DNA of 33,643 bases from UBA2177 sp964487525 (GCA_964487525.1 CAZAQC010000005.1:1-33643), one strand, 5' to 3'; shown: positions 16,904 to 24,628, counted from the stretch's first letter. Numbers and translations: made by a program. Notes: generated from the letters alone by a model not told the origin.

Positions 16904-17467
16904 TTACAACAATATATCTGCTAAAATGCCTCTTATTGAATCTTCTATAACTTCATCAATTATATTTCTTTCTTCCTTAGAGAACTTCATTAATATATAA
17001 TCCTCTCCTGAAATATTCTTATTCTCTCTAGCTTCTACCCCTATCCTAACCCTTTTGAAATCAACATCTTTTAATCTGTCTTCCACACTTTTAACACCAT
17101 TATGACCCAATGGAGATTTTCCCGACTGAATCTTGAAATTACCTAATTTAATATCTAAATCATCATGTACTAATATGAAATTGCTTTTTAAATCACCTAT
17201 TTCATATTTCTCAATTATCTTAGAAACAGCGTCCCCCGATTTATTCATATATGTTAAAGGTTTTTGTAATACAGCTACTATTGAAGAACCTCTTTTCAAG
17301 AAACATAGTTCAGAAACAAACATATCCTCCTTGTACCAATCAGTAGCATAGATATCTTTTTGATAGAGAAATTTTTCCCTTAATGCATCTAAAAAAAGAA
17401 ACCCTGCATTATGTCTTGTTTGAAGATATTTTTTTTCTGGATTTCCCAGCCCTGTTATTAATTTCAT
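16904..17467 (-). CDS. pth: Peptidyl-tRNA hydrolase
   Basis: A 187-residue enzyme that frees tRNA from peptidyl-tRNA released by stalled ribosomes. It starts with the family signature MKLITGLGNPEKKY. It has the catalytic H19 with N20 (TRHNAG), LTYMNKSG with the substrate-binding Asn, HDDLDIKLG with the Asp that activates the His, and GHNGVKS. Length is normal. Its first 59 bases overlap the end of ybeY in another frame, an unusually long overlap that implies translational coupling. It is the last gene of the rpsU-yqeY-ybeY-pth operon. Confidence 0.96.
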   Translation of the reverse strand: MKLITGLGNPEKKYLQTRHNAGFLFLDALREKFLYQKDIYATDWYKEDMFVSELCFLKRGSSIVAVLQKPLTYMNKSGDAVSKIIEKYEIGDLKSNFILVHDDLDIKLGNFKIQSGKSPLGHNGVKSVEDRLKDVDFKRVRIGVEARENKNISGEDYILMKFSKEERNIIDEVIEDSIRGILADILL

Positions 17468-17885
17468 ACAGTATATTCTCCAATATATTCTCCTGTTTTA
17501 CAAACATATTCTCTTTTACTTTTGATTTTGGATCAAAACTACCCTTATGATCATCTCCTAATAGGTGTAATATTCCGTGTACTATATCTCTTAATACTTC
17601 CTCTTCATTATAGTTCTTCTGTATATATTCTGGACATACATATATCTCGCCTAAGAGAGGCTTCTCCTCTATTACAAATGAAAGAACATCTGTTGAAGAA
17701 TTCTTTTCCCTAAACTCTTTGTTTAATTCTTTAATATCATTCTCTGTTGTGAAGACAATGCTAATTTCACCATCTGAGGACATCGGTATTTGGTGAAGAA
17801 GAACATTTTTTAATTGAAATTTGGTGAAAGAGAGTTTTGGAAAATAGCTATTTAAAACTTCCCATTTGTAGATATTTAGCTTCAT
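17409..17885 (-). CDS. ybeY: Endoribonuclease YbeY (rRNA maturation)
   Basis: A 158-residue YbeY, a zinc-dependent single-strand endoribonuclease involved in 16S rRNA 3' maturation and ribosome quality control. The signature HGILHLLGDDH provides the three zinc-binding histidines H103, H107 and H113. STDVLSF and LGEIYVCPEYI are the conserved strands before it. The C-terminal 20 residues (NNRAGKSRKKISSNKT) are basic and read through the pth start. It begins one base after the yqeY stop. Near its N-terminus (EVLNSYFPKL) it shares a 19-base identical stretch with yqeY. Confidence 0.93.
   Translation of the reverse strand: MKLNIYKWEVLNSYFPKLSFTKFQLKNVLLHQIPMSSDGEISIVFTTENDIKELNKEFREKNSSTDVLSFVIEEKPLLGEIYVCPEYIQKNYNEEEVLRDIVHGILHLLGDDHKGSFDPKSKVKENMFVKQENILENILYEINNRAGKSRKKISSNKT
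17844..17862 (-). repeat. 19-base direct repeat, copy in ybeY
   Basis: Nineteen bases here are identical to 18064-18082 in yqeY, 220 bases away, in the same orientation and the same codon phase. They encode EVLNSY in both proteins (EVLNSYFPKL here, EVLNSYLPELL there). Confidence 0.8.
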
Positions 17886-17886
17886 A

Positions 17887-18330
17887 CTAGCTAAGAAGTT
17901 CTTGAACTATTGTTTTAACAGTATTTCCATCTGTTTTACCATCTAATTCTTTCATTACAATACCCATAACTTTACCCATATCTTTCATACTACTTGCTCC
18001 TAGTTCTTTTACTTTACTCTCTACAATCTTTCTTACATCATCTTCACTAAGTAATTCAGGAAGATAGCTATTTAAAACTTCCAATTGGAGTTTTTCTTTT
18101 TCAACTAAATCTTGTCTCTCCATTTTTTCAAACTGTTCTATGGAATCTTTAATCTTTTTTACTTCTTTTCTCAAAATCTTATGAATTTCTGGATCTGTTA
18201 GCCCTTCCTCTACTTCAATCTGGACATTCTTGATTGATGCTAAAGCCAATTTAAGGATATCTGATTTATCAACTAATTGTTCTTTTGAAGCTTGAAACAT
18301 ATCTTTTCGCAAAGTATCTACTATAGACAT
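17887..18330 (-). CDS. yqeY: GatB/YqeY domain protein
   Basis: A 147-residue YqeY-family protein. The family shares the C-terminal helical domain of GatB, the amidotransferase subunit that binds tRNA, but its own role is not settled. The sequence is typical throughout: MSIVDTLRKDMFQASK, the helical middle with KILRKEVKKIKDSIEQFEKM, LNSYLPELLSEDDVRKIVE, and MGKVMGIVMKELDGKTDGN. It often follows rpsU, as here, 21 bases downstream. Start and length match the family. Confidence 0.93.
   Translation of the reverse strand: MSIVDTLRKDMFQASKEQLVDKSDILKLALASIKNVQIEVEEGLTDPEIHKILRKEVKKIKDSIEQFEKMERQDLVEKEKLQLEVLNSYLPELLSEDDVRKIVESKVKELGASSMKDMGKVMGIVMKELDGKTDGNTVKTIVQELLS
18064..18082 (-). repeat. 19-base direct repeat, copy in yqeY
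   Basis: Identical to 17844-17862 in ybeY. The encoded LNSYLPELL is a conserved part of YqeY, so this copy is likely the source if the repeat arose by duplication. Confidence 0.8.
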
Positions 18331-18351
18331 AGGACATTGTATATATACAAA

Positions 18352-18552
18352 TTACTTAAGCCTTCTTGCAGCAGATCTTCTTCTTCTCTTCATCTTCGCC
18401 CACTCTTTTCTTTTTTGAATATCAAGATCAGCGTCTTTTACCCTATACTGTTTTTCCCTGTAGGTTTCCAAAATCTTTTCTCTAAGTACTTCTCTGTGAA
18501 GTCTTTTAAGAGCACTATCTATGTTTTCGTTTGAATGTACTATAACTGACAT
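18352..18552 (-). CDS. rpsU: 30S ribosomal protein bS21
   Basis: A 66-residue very basic protein. MSVIVHSNENIDSALKRLHR and the arginine/lysine-rich C-terminus (MKRRRRSAARRLK) are characteristic of bS21, which sits near the 3' end of 16S rRNA and helps initiation. It is first in an operon with yqeY, ybeY and pth. Confidence 0.95.
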   Translation of the reverse strand: MSVIVHSNENIDSALKRLHREVLREKILETYREKQYRVKDADLDIQKRKEWAKMKRRRRSAARRLK

Positions 18553-18584
18553 AATTTATTCGTTAATTAATATATAGCTTGGTG

Positions 18585-18593
18585 ATTATATCA
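18585..18593 (-). promoter_or_regulatory. Extended -10 promoter of rpsU-yqeY-ybeY-pth
   Basis: The minus strand reads TGATATAAT, a perfect extended -10. It is only five bases after the stop of the upstream LPETG gene and implies a leader of about 25 bases before the rpsU ATG. Confidence 0.6.
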
Positions 18594-18597
18594 TACC

Positions 18598-20211
18598 TTA
18601 ATGTTTTTTTACTACTTTCTTTTCAAAATTTCTTTTTCTTTGTTGATTCTTACTTAATTCTATCCTCTTTTTCCTCTCTTTTCTAATAGTTTTTACCTTT
18701 ATAGATATGTTCTTCTGCGTATTACTAATAGCATTTACAAGAAGGAAAATCCTTTCTCCTATCCAGGTCCATACAAAACCTAAGAAAAGAAGTATTGCCC
18801 CTAAAATTGTAACGGATTCCGCATCCTCAAATACCCCTGTTTCAGGCAAATCTTCTTCTGGAATTACAGGTATTTCTGGTATTGTAATTTGACAATCTGC
18901 AATAATCGTTGCTGATGCTGTTATGTTTTCTCCTACTTTTGGATATCCAACTACAACATTTTTGTATTCTCCAAAAGATTCTTGAGATACGGTTACATTG
19001 TAAGAGAAAGACTTCTTTTGTCCAGGAGAGAACAGCTCCTCTTCAGCTTGTAGATCCCAAATTATTGTTCCAGCAGAAAAGACACCTCCACTCGATATAT
19101 TACTAATAAAAGAAGCTAAAACTTTACTGTCTAACTGATCTACAACCTTGTCTATACTTCCTTCACCTTCTCCACTATTCGTTACGGTGATGATATATGA
19201 TATCTCTGCTTTTGGATTCTCTGTATTTTCATCAATACATTTTTCTGAAGCTTGTTTTGATATGGTCCAATCAGGATTAAGTACTTCTTCCAATACTTTA
19301 AAAGAAGTTGTCAAAGCACAATTTCCGCCTCCTGCATCTTTTTTATCCTTCCAACTTGTAGTAATAGTATATTCCCCTGGTGCTAAACAATTAGTTGTAC
19401 TGCTAAGAGTCTCTGATACTTTTGTTTGTTTCGTCTCTTCAGCTTTGCTGATACCTAACCTGGTTTTATCATTTAATTTAACACTAATGGATGCCGCATC
19501 TATACCATCCGAGTCTTTTGCCAAGAAAGAATATTTTACTTCAGCACAATATTCATACGTACCAGAAGGCTTCACTTCCCATTCGCCACCATCACAACCA
19601 TTTGAAGCTGGTTTTTTACAATATCTTTTTACAGTAAATTTGTTTTGACAACCCAAACATTTACCACTACAAGATGTTTTCGCAACACATCCTGATGCCC
19701 TTGCTCCTGAATCTCCTGAAACACCACAATTAATCCATCCTGATGGACATGCTGCTGGTGTACAACTTGATATTTGACCACAAGCAGGACCACAAGAAAA
19801 ATTATTATATGCCCTACATCCACACTTTCTTGATGCAGGATTTGTGTCGTTAGGACATCCACAATATGCAACACTTGGCCATTCACAGGCAGGACACTGA
19901 CTTCCTTGAATACAACCACCTCCACTTGATGGAGCCGGTTTATTATGTCCTAAAGAACCACACAGAGCGTAGCAACCTCCTGAATTTTTACCCACTACCC
20001 ATGCTCCATCCTCACATTGACATCTTATGCAACCATTTATCACATTATAATTAGAATCCAAACATCCTTCTGCAGAACTTTCTTCAGGAGATAATTGATT
20101 AGTTTGATTAATTCTCCACAATAAATATACACCGGATACTGCGAATAACACAGCTAAAACTGACATAATAATAACTCTGTTTTTCCTCGATGGTCTTAAT
20201 CTTATCTCCAT
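18598..20211 (-). CDS. Cysteine-rich surface protein with DUF11-like domain and LPETG-TM-basic tail
   Basis: A 537-residue envelope protein. A membrane segment at about residues 14-32 acts as signal or anchor. Residues 49-222 hold 25 cysteines in short spacings (CxC, CxxC), so the region is probably disulfide-cross-linked outside the cell. A beta domain (EYCAEVKYSFLAKDSDGIDA) and a DUF11-type Ig repeat (ISYIITVTNSGEGEGSIDKV to SYNVTVSQESFG) follow. LPETG is at 455-459, then a hydrophobic helix and about 45 basic residues (KERKKR, QQRKRNFEKK), a longer tail than standard sorting signals have. No sortase is in the window. Its ATG overlaps the rseP stop by one base. The specific function is unknown. 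Confidence 0.82.
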   Translation of the reverse strand: MEIRLRPSRKNRVIIMSVLAVLFAVSGVYLLWRINQTNQLSPEESSAEGCLDSNYNVINGCIRCQCEDGAWVVGKNSGGCYALCGSLGHNKPAPSSGGGCIQGSQCPACEWPSVAYCGCPNDTNPASRKCGCRAYNNFSCGPACGQISSCTPAACPSGWINCGVSGDSGARASGCVAKTSCSGKCLGCQNKFTVKRYCKKPASNGCDGGEWEVKPSGTYEYCAEVKYSFLAKDSDGIDAASISVKLNDKTRLGISKAEETKQTKVSETLSSTTNCLAPGEYTITTSWKDKKDAGGGNCALTTSFKVLEEVLNPDWTISKQASEKCIDENTENPKAEISYIITVTNSGEGEGSIDKVVDQLDSKVLASFISNISSGGVFSAGTIIWDLQAEEELFSPGQKKSFSYNVTVSQESFGEYKNVVVGYPKVGENITASATIIADCQITIPEIPVIPEEDLPETGVFEDAESVTILGAILLFLGFVWTWIGERIFLLVNAISNTQKNISIKVKTIRKERKKRIELSKNQQRKRNFEKKVVKKH

Positions 20212-21344
20212 TATCCAAACATATTTCTAATGTTATCTATATTTACAACATCTTTAATCATAACCAAAACTATTAAAATGATTAAGAAACCCATACTAAT
20301 ATTTATAATGATTGCCTCTACTCTCTCATCCAAATCCCTTCTAAATATACCTTCAATTAACAAAATAAATATTCTTCCTCCATCCAATGCAGGAATTGGA
20401 AGTAGATTCATTATCGCCAAAGATAATGAAAGATCAGCTATGAGGGATAGGAAAATGATGATTCCTTTAGTTTTAATATAATCAATTAAAAGAAATATAC
20501 CTATTGGCCCAGATACAGTATTAGAAAGTTCCGTATAATCACCTGTCTCTTTTGCATCCCCTATCATAGATCCTAATACTTTTCCTATTATCTTGAGATT
20601 ATTTATCACATATGCACCACCAGCTGTCAATCTTGTTTGATTGTAATCCATAATGTAACCATGAGATACAAAGACCCATATCTTAGACTCTTCATCTACC
20701 TCTACAGTATACTCACGACAATCAGCTAGACTCTCATTACATGCAAGAAGTACAACAGAGTTTTTTCCTTTTATTCCCTCCGAAATATCTATTACATTAT
20801 TTACTTCTTTCCCATCAATTTCCTTTATAACTCCAAATGTTGGTAGACCGGCAAGATCAGCATTACCTTCTGGAATAGCCTCATATCCAACTATCTTCTC
20901 TACTCTTGCTCCTACTATATTAATATTTTCCAAATCAACATATATAGGAGATGTTTTCCAATTGCTTGATCCTAAGACTATATAGTAAAACAATATTGCA
21001 AAAATAACATTCATAGATACTCCTGCCAACATGACAGCTATTTGTAAAAGTTTCGGTTTATTATTTAAGTTGTTTTTACTCCTTGATAAATTCTCTCCTT
21101 TTTCATAATCACCTGGGTCTCCATCACCTAATATTTTTACAAATCCACCCAAAGGAATAACTCTAATACAGTAAAGAGTCCCTTTATATTTCTTTGATAT
21201 CAACTTCGGACCAAAACCTAGAGAAAATTCATATACTTTCGCTTTTATTGCTTTCGCAACAAGAAAATGACCTAACTCATGAACAAACGTTAGAAACCCT
21301 ATAACAAAAATGAATAATAATATATTTACAACTATAGAAAGCAT
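20211..21344 (-). CDS. rseP: Site-2 intramembrane zinc protease, RseP type
   Basis: A 377-residue M50 protease that cuts within membrane helices. The zinc motif HELGH is at 22-26 in the first membrane helix. The region around GFGPKLISK and IPLGGFVKILGDGDP is typical of the family. A PDZ-like domain spans about 145-230 (LAGLPTFGVIKEIDGKEVNN), and the second catalytic motif NLLPIPALDGGRI contains the Asp ligand. A single PDZ domain is present, against two in E. coli RseP. The position after frr is a common arrangement. The substrate is unknown; no anti-sigma factor is visible nearby. Confidence 0.93.
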   Translation of the reverse strand: MLSIVVNILLFIFVIGFLTFVHELGHFLVAKAIKAKVYEFSLGFGPKLISKKYKGTLYCIRVIPLGGFVKILGDGDPGDYEKGENLSRSKNNLNNKPKLLQIAVMLAGVSMNVIFAILFYYIVLGSSNWKTSPIYVDLENINIVGARVEKIVGYEAIPEGNADLAGLPTFGVIKEIDGKEVNNVIDISEGIKGKNSVVLLACNESLADCREYTVEVDEESKIWVFVSHGYIMDYNQTRLTAGGAYVINNLKIIGKVLGSMIGDAKETGDYTELSNTVSGPIGIFLLIDYIKTKGIIIFLSLIADLSLSLAIMNLLPIPALDGGRIFILLIEGIFRRDLDERVEAIIINISMGFLIILIVLVMIKDVVNIDNIRNMFG

Positions 21345-21360
21345 AACTTAGATACAAAAT

Positions 21361-21906
21361 TTATATAGTTAGTAATTCCTTCTCCTTTTCATCCCTTATA
21401 ACCTCTATCTGCTGATTACTCTCTTTGACGATTTTTTCTATCTCCTCTCTCATCCTATCTGCCTCATCTTCCGAAAAGCCATCCTTTTGAGCTTCATCTA
21501 TCTCTTTCATATATTTCTGTCTTACTTGCCTTACCGCAATTCTTCCATCCTCTATTCTTTCTTTCATTATTTTCACATACTCTGTACGCCTTTCCTCAGT
21601 CAAATCAGGAATCTTAACTAATACTCTATCACCCTCTATTATTGGAGAAAGACCTAAATTAGCATTACTAATAGCCTTACCAACATTTTCCAATATGCTT
21701 TTATCCCAAGGCTGAATGTTTATTGTTTTAGCATCAACTATACCAATTGTTGCTAAATTTTTTAATGGTGAAGATGTCTCATATGCATTTACTAAAACCT
21801 CTTCAACTAGCTCTGGAGTAGCCCTACCTGTTCGGATTTGTGACAAATCATCTTTAATATGATCCAAACACTTAAGAATATCCTTCTTAAAACTTTCTAT
21901 GTCCAT
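21361..21906 (-). CDS. frr: Ribosome recycling factor
   Basis: A 181-residue RRF, which with EF-G splits the post-termination ribosome. It shows the family signatures LSQIRTGRATPELVE, INIQPWDKSILENVGKAI, GDRVLVKIPDLTEERR and VRQVRQKY, and the C-terminal helix. Length is typical. It is the first gene of an operon with rseP, and a promoter is visible just upstream; tsf lies before it in the usual rpsB-tsf-frr order (pyrH is absent from between them). Confidence 0.96.
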   Translation of the reverse strand: MDIESFKKDILKCLDHIKDDLSQIRTGRATPELVEEVLVNAYETSSPLKNLATIGIVDAKTINIQPWDKSILENVGKAISNANLGLSPIIEGDRVLVKIPDLTEERRTEYVKIMKERIEDGRIAVRQVRQKYMKEIDEAQKDGFSEDEADRMREEIEKIVKESNQQIEVIRDEKEKELLTI

Positions 21907-21917
21907 ACAATTAAATT

Positions 21918-21946
21918 AATATATTATTAAAATAATTGTATATCAA
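21918..21946 (-). promoter_or_regulatory. Promoter of frr
   Basis: On the minus strand TTGATA (21946-21941), a 17-base spacer and TATATT (21923-21918). Eleven bases separate the -10 from the ATG, giving a leader of only about five bases. Confidence 0.5.
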
Positions 21947-21977
21947 TGAGATTGTGTTGTCTATGGGAGAATAATGT

Positions 21978-22694
21978 CTATTTTTTACCAAATTCCCAAA
22001 AAAGAATTCTTGTTACTTCTATTGGCTCTCCTAGTTTTTGTATAGCATCATCTAAAAGATTCGATATTGTTTTATTTTCATCCTTAAACCATTTTTGCTC
22101 TAAAAGACATTTTTCCTCAAAATATTTACTTAATTTACCCTCTACTATTTTTTCAATGATATTTTCAGGCTTGTCCTCACTATGGGCCTCCTTCTTAAAC
22201 AACTTTTTCACTTTTTCAAGCTCTTCTTGTGATATTGATTCTTTAGAGACATATACTGGTTTCATTGCGGCTACCTGCAAAGCTAACTCATGAACAAACT
22301 CTCTAAAGTCTTCATTCATAGCCACAAAATCTGTTTTACATTTCACTTCAACCATTGATACAAGTTTCTGTTCTTTTCCATGCATATATATATCTATTAC
22401 TCCTTCCCCTTGCTCCTCAACACCTTCTCCTATAGGTTCATCCCATCCTCTTTCCTTTATAATTTCTACTGCTTTCTCAAAATCTTTTTCAGCATCTTCA
22501 AATGCTAATTTGCATAATCCTATCTTAGCTCCTGTAAGATTCCTTAATCTACTTATTACATCACTTCTCTTATTGATATACTCTACTGCTTTGCCCATAT
22601 CACCCTCTGATTTTACTAATGCTTCTTTGCATAGAGCCATGCCAGCAGATGTTTTTGCTCTTAATGTTTTGATATCTTCCACTGTTATTGCCAT
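21978..22694 (-). CDS. tsf: Elongation factor Ts with tandem UBA domains
   Basis: A 238-residue EF-Ts, the nucleotide exchange factor of EF-Tu. The N-terminal UBA-like domain (VEDIKTLRAKTSAGMALCKE) is followed directly by a second copy (ISRLRNLTGAKIGLCKLAFE) at about residues 47-82. Over 36 aligned positions 17 are identical, including LCK and KAVE. The known family has a single UBA domain here. The core then has CKTDFVAMNEDFREF, the contact strand for EF-Tu, a helical coiled part and a C-terminal segment EPIEVTRILFWEFGKK. It is 17 bases after rpsB in the same operon. Confidence 0.93.
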   Translation of the reverse strand: MAITVEDIKTLRAKTSAGMALCKEALVKSEGDMGKAVEYINKRSDVISRLRNLTGAKIGLCKLAFEDAEKDFEKAVEIIKERGWDEPIGEGVEEQGEGVIDIYMHGKEQKLVSMVEVKCKTDFVAMNEDFREFVHELALQVAAMKPVYVSKESISQEELEKVKKLFKKEAHSEDKPENIIEKIVEGKLSKYFEEKCLLEQKWFKDENKTISNLLDDAIQKLGEPIEVTRILFWEFGKK

Positions 22695-22711
22695 AATTGT
22701 ATCTATTAAAA

Positions 22712-23842
22712 TTATTTAATAGCTTTTAATATTTCCTCTACAGCTTTTTCCCCTACACCTTTTAGAGCAAGAAGATCTTCTTTTGATTTTTCCTTCAAAT
22801 CACTTACTGTTTTAATCTTAGAATCATTCAAAGATTTTACTATTCTTGCAGAGAGACCTAAGTCTTCAACAGATTTAGATTCTTCTTTCACCTTTTCAGC
22901 TGCCTCTATTTCAGCATCTATATTTTTCTCCTTCTTTACTACTCTAACTACTGATCCAACACTATCTGCCTCTATCTTTCCCTCTCTCAAAGCCTTCATT
23001 CTTTCTCTTTCTTGTTCCTCCATCTTTACTTTTCTTTCCTTTTGTTCTTCATACTCTCTCCCTATTCTTTCTAATTTCGCATCATGGTCTCTCCTTAATG
23101 ATATTACTGAAAGAGATCTCTTTGATTGACCTACAACCTCTCCTAAGAGATTAACAAACAAAGAAATACTCTTTATGGAGTCATCATTTGCAGGTATTGG
23201 ATAGTCGATTAAATCTGGGTTACAGTTTGTATCAATGAGTGCAATAATTGGGATATTTGCAGTTCTAGCTTCTTTGATAGCATTCTTTTCTACTTTACTA
23301 TCAACAACTATTATCGCTTCAGGAAGTTTGTCCATGAATTTGACACCTCTGTATATCCTATTTAATCTTTCAACGTCTCTCTGTATCAAAAGTCTTTCTT
23401 TTTTAACAAAGCCTTCTAATCCATTTGCTAATTGCTCTTCCATCTTAATTAAACCTTGAACACTCTTTTTAATTCCATCAAAATTTGTGAATAGTCCACC
23501 CATCCATCTTTTGTTGATATAGAACATTCCGTTATCTTCAGCAACTTTTTGTACTACTGATGCTGCCTGACCCTTAGTACCAACTATTAAAATATTTCCT
23601 TTGTCTGAAAGTCTACTTAGTTCTTGTAATGTTGTTTCTAAAATTTCTCTTGTTTTAACAAGATCTATAATGTGAATACCATTTCTCTCTTCATATATAT
23701 ATTTCTTCATTCTAGGATTCCATGCACTTTTTTTATGTCCAAAGTGACATCCTGCTTTAAGAAGATCAATTAATTCTGGTATTTGAAAACTTTTGTTTTT
23801 AGTCTCTGTTTTCTCTAAGACTTCTTTTTTGGTTTGTACCAT
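22712..23842 (-). CDS. rpsB: 30S ribosomal protein uS2 with C-terminal coiled coil and helix-hairpin-helix domain
   Basis: Residues 20-245 are a standard uS2 (LLKAGCHFGHKKSAWNPRMK, LIVGTKGQA, INKRWMGGLFTNF, PIIALIDTNCNPDLIDYPIP). The protein then continues for 130 residues beyond the usual end. A strongly charged probable coiled coil (about 250-325) is followed by a 50-residue helix-hairpin-helix domain (327-376: LGLSARIVKSLNDSKIKTVS, then LLALKGVGEKAVEEILKAIK). This resembles the C-terminal domain of the RNA polymerase alpha subunit. A strong Shine-Dalgarno sequence (AAGGAAAGGA, 23860-23851) is placed eight bases before the ATG. The leader contains a hairpin. It heads the rpsB-tsf operon. 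Confidence 0.95.
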   Translation of the reverse strand: MVQTKKEVLEKTETKNKSFQIPELIDLLKAGCHFGHKKSAWNPRMKKYIYEERNGIHIIDLVKTREILETTLQELSRLSDKGNILIVGTKGQAASVVQKVAEDNGMFYINKRWMGGLFTNFDGIKKSVQGLIKMEEQLANGLEGFVKKERLLIQRDVERLNRIYRGVKFMDKLPEAIIVVDSKVEKNAIKEARTANIPIIALIDTNCNPDLIDYPIPANDDSIKSISLFVNLLGEVVGQSKRSLSVISLRRDHDAKLERIGREYEEQKERKVKMEEQERERMKALREGKIEADSVGSVVRVVKKEKNIDAEIEAAEKVKEESKSVEDLGLSARIVKSLNDSKIKTVSDLKEKSKEDLLALKGVGEKAVEEILKAIK

Positions 23843-23866
23843 TTTATTTTTCCTTTCCTTTTATTA

Positions 23867-23906
23867 ATATCTTTGTTGGACTATGTCCAGGAATGGACAA
23901 AGATAT
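23867..23906 (-). promoter_or_regulatory. Hairpin in the rpsB leader, candidate autoregulatory element
   Basis: A perfect 10-bp inverted repeat (23867-23876 with 23897-23906, ATATCTTTGT/ACAAAGATAT) encloses a 20-base loop that can itself pair (TGGAC/GTCCA). It lies between the predicted transcription start near 23922 and the Shine-Dalgarno sequence. No T run follows, so it is not an intrinsic terminator. Ribosomal-protein leaders often bind their own product; here that is inference. Confidence 0.5.
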
Positions 23907-23928
23907 ATGAGATAAATTAAACAATTGG

Positions 23929-23957
23929 ATTATACAAGGTGGGGAGATGTTTTACAA
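23929..23957 (-). promoter_or_regulatory. Promoter of rpsB-tsf
   Basis: On the minus strand TTGTAA (23957-23952), a 17-base spacer and TATAAT (23934-23929), giving a leader of about 80 bases. Its -35 lies just after the radC stop. Confidence 0.6.
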
Positions 23958-23958
23958 C

Positions 23959-24594
23959 CTATATCTCTACTCTCCTCCATTCATCACCACCTATAACAAT
24001 ATGATCAAGGAGATTTAAACCTACTAATTCTAATCCTTGTTCTATTCTCTTTGTCATAGCAATATCTTCTTGACTTGGCGTAGTATCTCCGGATGGATGA
24101 TTATGTGCTATTACAACACTACTAGCATTCAATTCTAGTGCAGGTATTATGATATCTCTAGGGAAAACAGATACTCCATCTAAACTTCCTATACATATGA
24201 CCCTTCTATCTAATACCTCAAATCTCGAATTAAGAAACAGTGCAATAATATATTCCTGTTTCTTTTTTCCAATATCTTTTAGAATAGCGTAAGCCTCTTG
24301 TGAATTTCTTACTAAGCTCTTTTCCTTAGAACCCAAATCATATAATCTTCTTCCAAGCTCTATACCACAGAGTATTTTCATAGCAGTAACAATACCTATC
24401 CCCTCTACTTTTATGATATCACTAACGTCTAAATTCCCTTTTTTACTAATAACTCCTCGAACTTTACTAATTACACTCTTTGAAACACTTAGGAAATCTC
24501 TACCCTTAACCCCACTACCAACCAATATGGCTATCAATTCCATATCGCTAAGGTTATCTATACCTTTTTCTAAATATTTCTCTCTTGGAAGCAT
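23959..24594 (-). CDS. radC: RadC family JAB/MPN domain protein
   Basis: A 211-residue RadC. An N-terminal UPF0758-type helix-hairpin-helix region (LSDMELIAILVGSGVKGRDF, VEGIGIVTAMKIL) is followed by a JAB/MPN metalloprotease-like domain. Its JAMM motif HNHPSGD (164-170) follows PRDIIIPALELNASSVV. The name comes from an old repair phenotype; the enzymatic role in bacteria is unsettled. It lies 34 bases after topA with a small hairpin between and is probably cotranscribed. Confidence 0.93.
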   Translation of the reverse strand: MLPREKYLEKGIDNLSDMELIAILVGSGVKGRDFLSVSKSVISKVRGVISKKGNLDVSDIIKVEGIGIVTAMKILCGIELGRRLYDLGSKEKSLVRNSQEAYAILKDIGKKKQEYIIALFLNSRFEVLDRRVICIGSLDGVSVFPRDIIIPALELNASSVVIAHNHPSGDTTPSQEDIAMTKRIEQGLELVGLNLLDHIVIGGDEWRRVEI

Positions 24595-24596
24595 AC

Positions 24597-24616
24597 AACT
24601 ATCATAGAAGATAGTT
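24597..24616 (-). other. Short hairpin between topA and radC
   Basis: AACTATC (24597-24603) pairs with GATAGTT (24610-24616) across a six-base loop, two bases before the radC start codon. It could hide the radC start in mRNA read from topA. There is no T run. A 10-base palindrome (AATACGTATT, 24621-24630) is next to it and overlaps the topA stop. Confidence 0.4.
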
Positions 24617-24628
24617 ATTAAATACGTA

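Noticed and set aside
19148..19648. A 166-codon plus-strand frame opposite the cysteine-rich protein
   Set aside because: Serine/phenylalanine-rich shadow of the minus-strand gene, with no signal or domain of its own.
23867..23906. Hairpin read as a radC terminator
   Set aside because: No T run follows on the minus strand, and a consensus promoter lies between radC and the hairpin, so it belongs to the rpsB leader.
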